A stretch of DNA of 8,774 nt from an uncultured Kangiella sp. (GTDB lineage: Bacteria; Pseudomonadota; Gammaproteobacteria; Enterobacterales; DSM-103792). The notes under the pieces are model-generated. The model searched no databases, was not told the DNA's origin, and saw nothing but the letters and a program-made list of their open reading frames with translations. Shown one piece after another: positions 5,956 through 8,774 of this stretch; position 1 is the first letter of the stretch; each line of letters begins with the position of its first letter. The stretch is taken from positions 1 to 8,774 of the forward strand of contig CAMLNB010000146.1 of the NCBI GenBank assembly GCA_946481205.1, written 5' to 3'. A program made the position numbers and the translations under genes.

Positions 5956-6207
5956 TCAGTCAGCACGCGGCTGACACTTCTCCGGTTTGAAGACTCGGGT
6001 TGCACTCGCCGGGTACTTACCCAACAAATCAAGCGCCCGGCTCGGTCGCGGGCTCAGTACGCCAGCACAATTCGGGCAACGACCGGCCAACACCGTGTCA
6101 GCGCAATCGGCGCAGTAGGTGCACTCAAACGAGCAAATCCGGGCATTGAGTGACTCCGCTGGCAAATTCTTGTTGCAGCATTCACAGTTGGGGCGCATTT
6201 GCAGCAT
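5956..6207 (-). CDS. DUF1272 family cysteine-rich protein
   Basis: The product has 83 aa and matches the DUF1272 family as I know it: it starts MLQMRPNCECCNKNLP, continues with ARICSFECTYCADCA and RCPNC, and ends with KYPASATRVFKP. Nine cysteines (8, 10, 11, 25, 29, 32, 35, 44 and 47) lie in pairs like a compact zinc-binding fold, probably two zinc sites. The family's biochemical role is unknown. The start at 6207 is set by AGGAG 6 nt upstream and by the family N-terminus; the open frame extends to 6282 but overlaps the preceding gene. It begins only 20 nt after the stop of the GlxA-type regulator on the same strand, so the two are almost surely co-transcribed. Confidence 0.88.
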   Translation of the reverse strand: MLQMRPNCECCNKNLPAESLNARICSFECTYCADCADTVLAGRCPNCAGVLSPRPSRALDLLGKYPASATRVFKPEKCQPRAD

Positions 6208-6213
6208 GGAGAA

Positions 6214-6218
6214 CTCCT
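6214..6218 (-). promoter_or_regulatory. Shine-Dalgarno site that fixes the DUF1272 start
   Basis: Minus-strand AGGAG ends 6 nt before the ATG at 6207 and begins 10 nt after the regulator's stop codon at 6228. This fits close operon coupling. Confidence 0.7.
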
Positions 6219-6227
6219 GGATGAAAC

Positions 6228-7190
6228 TCAGCGATTGGCACGTCGCTGAGCTGTGGGGGAATCGTTGTGGGTGCTGCGCCAAGCCCGGCGCAAACTGCGT
6301 GCGCTGCCGTAGCCGGTCAGCTCGGCAATGCGCTCTACCGAGTGGCCGGTGTCGCTGAGCAGGCGCTTGGCATGATCGAGCCGGATGCGCTGCTGGTATT
6401 CATGCAGACTGATGCCGGTGGTGTCACGAAAAACCCGGGTCAGATGCCGCACCGATAAATGCACCGCCTCTGCCAGCTCTTCGAGTGACCAGCGTTTTTC
6501 CGGGTTGCGACAGATCAGATCCTGCACTCGATGAATTTTCGCCTGCATGTGGTTGCGCCAGCTGAGCCAAGGGCTGAGCTGCGGGTCATCACCGCTGCGG
6601 CGCAGATAAACGACCAAATCTCGCGCGACATCAATCGCAGTGGCGTGGCCACACCATTCGCCGATCAAGTACAGCGCCAGATCCATGCCCGAGGTCACGC
6701 CAGCGCTGGTGTAGACGTTGCCATCTTGAACAAAGATCCGATCATCACTGACCCGGGCGCTGGGTTCGGTTTGCGCCAGCCGACCACAGAGATCGTGGTG
6801 CGTCGTGCAGTGCTTGTTCGCCAGCAAACCGGCTTGCGCTGCGACCAGCGCACCGGCACAAACTGCAACCAGACAATGACTTGGCTGCAGTGCTTGCTGC
6901 AGCCAGCGCGTGCTGGTGCGACAAGCGGCTGAGCGCAGCGGATCGGTTTTGGCACCGCTGATATGCAACCCAGACAGCACAACAACGGCATCACTCGGCA
7001 GCGTTTCCGGTAACGGTTCGATATCGGCCAGTTTGACGCCTTCGCCAACATCAAGATTGCTGTCGACGCCGATCAGATGTAACCGAAACTGCGGACCGGC
7101 AATCGTATTGACGGTGCGAAACGCCTGCCATGGCCCGACCATGTCGAGCAGCAGCACGCCGGGTAACATCAGAAAGTAAATGTCACGCAT
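6228..7190 (-). CDS. GlxA-family regulator (DJ-1/PfpI domain fused to AraC HTH)
   Basis: This is a 320-aa transcriptional regulator. Residues 1-190 form a DJ-1/PfpI-like (class I glutamine amidotransferase-like) domain: the opening IYFLMLPGVLLLDMVGPW, the nucleophile-elbow-like VAVCAGALVAAQAGLL with Cys111, TTHHD (129-133), and GNVYTSAGVTSGMDLALYLI (157-176). Residues 215-310 form an AraC-type DNA-binding domain with two helix-turn-helix units (WSLEELAEAVHLSVRHLTRVF and HSVERIAELTGYGSARSLRR). The N-terminal domain is thought to sense small metabolites; whether Cys111 is catalytic is unknown. The ATG is preceded by AGGAGGTG about 10 nt away. The gene lies 60 bp downstream of an isochorismatase-family gene and 20 bp upstream of the DUF1272 gene on the same strand, so it probably belongs to that transcript. 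Confidence 0.92.
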   Translation of the reverse strand: MRDIYFLMLPGVLLLDMVGPWQAFRTVNTIAGPQFRLHLIGVDSNLDVGEGVKLADIEPLPETLPSDAVVVLSGLHISGAKTDPLRSAACRTSTRWLQQALQPSHCLVAVCAGALVAAQAGLLANKHCTTHHDLCGRLAQTEPSARVSDDRIFVQDGNVYTSAGVTSGMDLALYLIGEWCGHATAIDVARDLVVYLRRSGDDPQLSPWLSWRNHMQAKIHRVQDLICRNPEKRWSLEELAEAVHLSVRHLTRVFRDTTGISLHEYQQRIRLDHAKRLLSDTGHSVERIAELTGYGSARSLRRAWRSTHNDSPTAQRRANR

Positions 7191-7250
7191 GTGAAACCAC
7201 CACCTCCTGAGTCCTGCCGATTGCCGTGTGGCTCGCTGATAATCGCAAGC

Positions 7251-7811
7251 TCAATCATCCAAGCCACGCAAACATTCCTCGACTGTCACGATCCGGGCAA
7301 AGCGGTTATGCAGCACCAGCTCGGTTTTCTCTTTGAGCTCGGCGGTGCTGTAGCGACGGCCGCTGACCGGATGCGTCATCGGAAAAGTCAGCGTCGCTTC
7401 GGTCACGTAATCGACCGCGTAACCCAAATCGGCCGCGACGCGCGTGGTGGTCTCGCAACACTGCTCGGTGCGGATGCCGGTGATGATCAAATGATTGATG
7501 TCGCGTTCCACCAGCCAACGCTGCAAACCGGTGGTGTTGAAACTGTTGTGGGCGCTTTTCAGAAACGCGACATCGTGATCGGTTGGCAGAAACGCCATCG
7601 GCTTGACCCAGCCACTGGCCAGGGCGAATTCACCGTCTGGATCGACATGCATGATATTTACGATAGGGACGTTTCGGGCCTTCGCACCAGCAATCAGCGT
7701 CAACAGTCGCTCTTGAAATACCGGCAGATCGTCGGTTTGCCAGTACGGCTTGTGCTCGAATGACTGCTGGACATCAATGACCAGTAATGCTGACTTTTTC
7801 CGTGTATTCAT
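7251..7811 (-). CDS. Isochorismatase-family cysteine hydrolase
   Basis: The product has 186 aa, a normal size for the isochorismatase-like hydrolase superfamily. The catalytic triad is visible: D13 (in LVIDVQQSF), K85 (in FLKSAHNSF) and C118 (in TGIRTEQCCETTTR). Such enzymes hydrolyse amides, isochorismate, nicotinamide or carbamoyl compounds in the cytoplasm; the substrate here cannot be told. The start at 7811 is set by GGAG 8 nt upstream and by the family N-terminus (MNTRKKSALLVIDVQ). The longer frame to 7916 covers a spacer-like region. The gene sits between two GlxA/FtrA-type regulators on the same strand, so it is a likely regulatory target. A second Cys (119) next to the nucleophile is unremarkable for the family. 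Confidence 0.93.
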   Translation of the reverse strand: MNTRKKSALLVIDVQQSFEHKPYWQTDDLPVFQERLLTLIAGAKARNVPIVNIMHVDPDGEFALASGWVKPMAFLPTDHDVAFLKSAHNSFNTTGLQRWLVERDINHLIITGIRTEQCCETTTRVAADLGYAVDYVTEATLTFPMTHPVSGRRYSTAELKEKTELVLHNRFARIVTVEECLRGLDD

Positions 7812-7973
7812 GACGCTGGCTCCGTGGGCAGGCCGACAAGGTCGGCCTTTGACGGTGACCAGCGTACGCCCTGACCGGCTCGGCGAAGACCACCGACCGG
7901 GACCCGAAGCGGACATTTCCGGCCATCATGCCAAACTGGCACCATGACCAACCGGTACCAAGAGTAGCCAAGT
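7812..7973 (-). promoter_or_regulatory. Leader region of the isochorismatase-family gene
   Basis: This 162-nt gap between two same-strand genes has room for a promoter, but I see no clear -35/-10 pair. It holds the hairpin at 7830-7848 and a small dyad, TGCCA-AAC-TGGCA, near 7930. GGAG at 7820-7823 is the ribosome site for the hydrolase. Confidence 0.4.
7830..7848 (-). repeat. 8-bp perfect hairpin in the hydrolase leader
   Basis: AGGCCGAC (7830-7837) and GTCGGCCT (7841-7848) are perfectly complementary around a 3-nt loop. The stem ends 6 nt upstream of the GGAG ribosome site and 18 nt upstream of the start codon at 7811. It could be the tail of a terminator for the upstream regulator, an operator, or a structure affecting translation. 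There is no T run on the minus-strand side, so a true terminator is unlikely. Confidence 0.5.
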
Positions 7974-8774
7974 TTATACGGTCGGCAGCGCCCGGCCGCT
8001 GCGGAACTGCTCGCGGTAGCGGGCCGGGGTGATGCCGAAGACCCGGCGGAATGCGCTGCGATAGGTTTCCAAGGAGGCGATGCCGCAAGCGTCGGCTATC
8101 TGCACCAGTGACAGCGGGGTGGTTTCCAGCAAGGTTTGCGAGCGGTGCAAGCGTTCGCGCAGTAGCCAGTCTTTCGGCGCCATGCCGGTGGCTTCATGAA
8201 AGCGGCGCAGAAAAGTCCGCTCGCTCATCGCCGCTTGCTGTGCCAACAGTGGAATCGACAGCGGCTCGTTCAACCGCGCCCGAGCCCAGGCCATGGCCTC
8301 ACCGACACCGCGGCCCGGATGCGCCGGCAACGGGGCTTCAACGTATTGCGCCTGACCGCCTTCGCGATGCGGCGGCACCACCATCCGACGGGCGACCTGA
8401 TTGGCGATCTGGCTGCCGAAATCGCGCCGAATCAGATGCAGGCAGGCATCAATGCCCGCAGCGCTGCCGGCCGAGGTAATGACATTGCCAGCATCGACAT
8501 AGAGCACATCGGGCGCCAACTCGATCGTGGGAAACCGGGCGCGAAATGCCGCGCTGTAACGCCAATGTGTTGTGGCCCGTTTGCCATCGAGCAACCCCGC
8601 TTCCGCGAGCACAAATGCGCCGGAGCAAATCGACAGAAAGCGCGCGCCATTCGCCGCTGCGGTTTGCAGCGCCTGGATCAGCGCCAGCGGCACCGGTTCG
8701 CTGTGATGGCGCCAGCCGGGCACGACAACCGTGCGCGCCGAGGCGAGCAATTCCAGACCCTCGCTGACCGTTGC
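7974..8774 (-). CDS. FtrA-like GlxA-family regulator, N-terminus cut by window edge
   Basis: The last 266 residues are visible; the frame is open through the right edge, and the internal TTG at 8750 is not a real start. The visible part begins within the DJ-1/PfpI-like domain: ARTVVVPGW, then the nucleophile elbow ICSGAFVLAEAGLL with its Cys, ATTHW, and GNVITSAGSAAGIDACLHLI. A PPHREGGQAQY segment follows, which I associate with FtrA-type members. The C-terminal third is an AraC DNA-binding domain with two helix-turn-helix units (LSIPLLAQQAAMSERTFLRRF and LVQIADACGIASLETYRSAFRR), then FGITPARYREQF. It lies upstream of the isochorismatase-family gene on the same strand, separated by 162 bp, and may control it. 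Effector unknown. Confidence 0.92.
   Translation of the reverse strand, partial: ATVSEGLELLASARTVVVPGWRHHSEPVPLALIQALQTAAANGARFLSICSGAFVLAEAGLLDGKRATTHWRYSAAFRARFPTIELAPDVLYVDAGNVITSAGSAAGIDACLHLIRRDFGSQIANQVARRMVVPPHREGGQAQYVEAPLPAHPGRGVGEAMAWARARLNEPLSIPLLAQQAAMSERTFLRRFHEATGMAPKDWLLRERLHRSQTLLETTPLSLVQIADACGIASLETYRSAFRRVFGITPARYREQFRSGRALPTV

Noticed and set aside
6531..6932. Plus-strand frame opposite the GlxA-type regulator (133 codons)
   Set aside because: It is antisense to a well-supported DJ-1/AraC fusion and has no family resemblance.

Overview
This is an ordinary-looking chromosomal stretch from a Gram-negative bacterium with fairly GC-rich coding DNA. A signal-peptide-bearing beta-barrel-like protein, a LysR regulator, GlxA/FtrA-type regulators and a DUF1272 protein point to a proteobacterium, probably a gammaproteobacterium. 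I cannot name the species. Eleven protein genes are supported. I see no rRNA, tRNA, CRISPR array, transposase, integrase or phage gene.

Layout, left to right. (1) Plus-strand SDR oxidoreductase (156-914), followed by a perfect 16-bp hairpin (934-969). (2) A small plus-strand gene (1068-1472) that resembles the Imm10 family of polymorphic-toxin immunity proteins. It is visibly more AT-rich than its neighbours and has no toxin beside it. (3) A redox/regulator block: an aldo/keto reductase on the minus strand (1582-2616), divergent from a LysR-type regulator on the plus strand (2893-3768), with a second SDR (3854-4645) downstream of the regulator. The 276-bp divergent gap holds two perfect inverted repeats, likely operators. 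(4) Two plus-strand envelope genes: a small four-cysteine membrane-anchored protein of unknown function (4710-5084) and a secreted, Asp-rich, beta-barrel-like protein (5239-5895), closed by a strong, probably bidirectional terminator (5909-5940). (5) A minus-strand block read from the right edge leftward: an FtrA/GlxA-type regulator cut by the window end (7974-8774), an isochorismatase-family hydrolase (7251-7811), a second GlxA-type DJ-1/AraC regulator (6228-7190) and a cysteine-rich DUF1272 protein (5956-6207).

How the genes may work together. The AKR/LysR/SDR block looks like a small LysR-controlled carbonyl-reducing unit, with the regulator probably acting on the reductase promoter and perhaps on the SDR. 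The right-hand block places a small-molecule hydrolase between two regulators that share a DJ-1/PfpI-like sensing domain fused to AraC helix-turn-helix motifs, which suggests induction by a small metabolite. The metabolite cannot be read from sequence.

I did not find clear evidence of a new multi-gene system. The points most worth a second look are the orphan Imm10-like gene, the regulator-hydrolase-regulator-DUF1272 cluster and the paired operators between the reductase and LysR genes.
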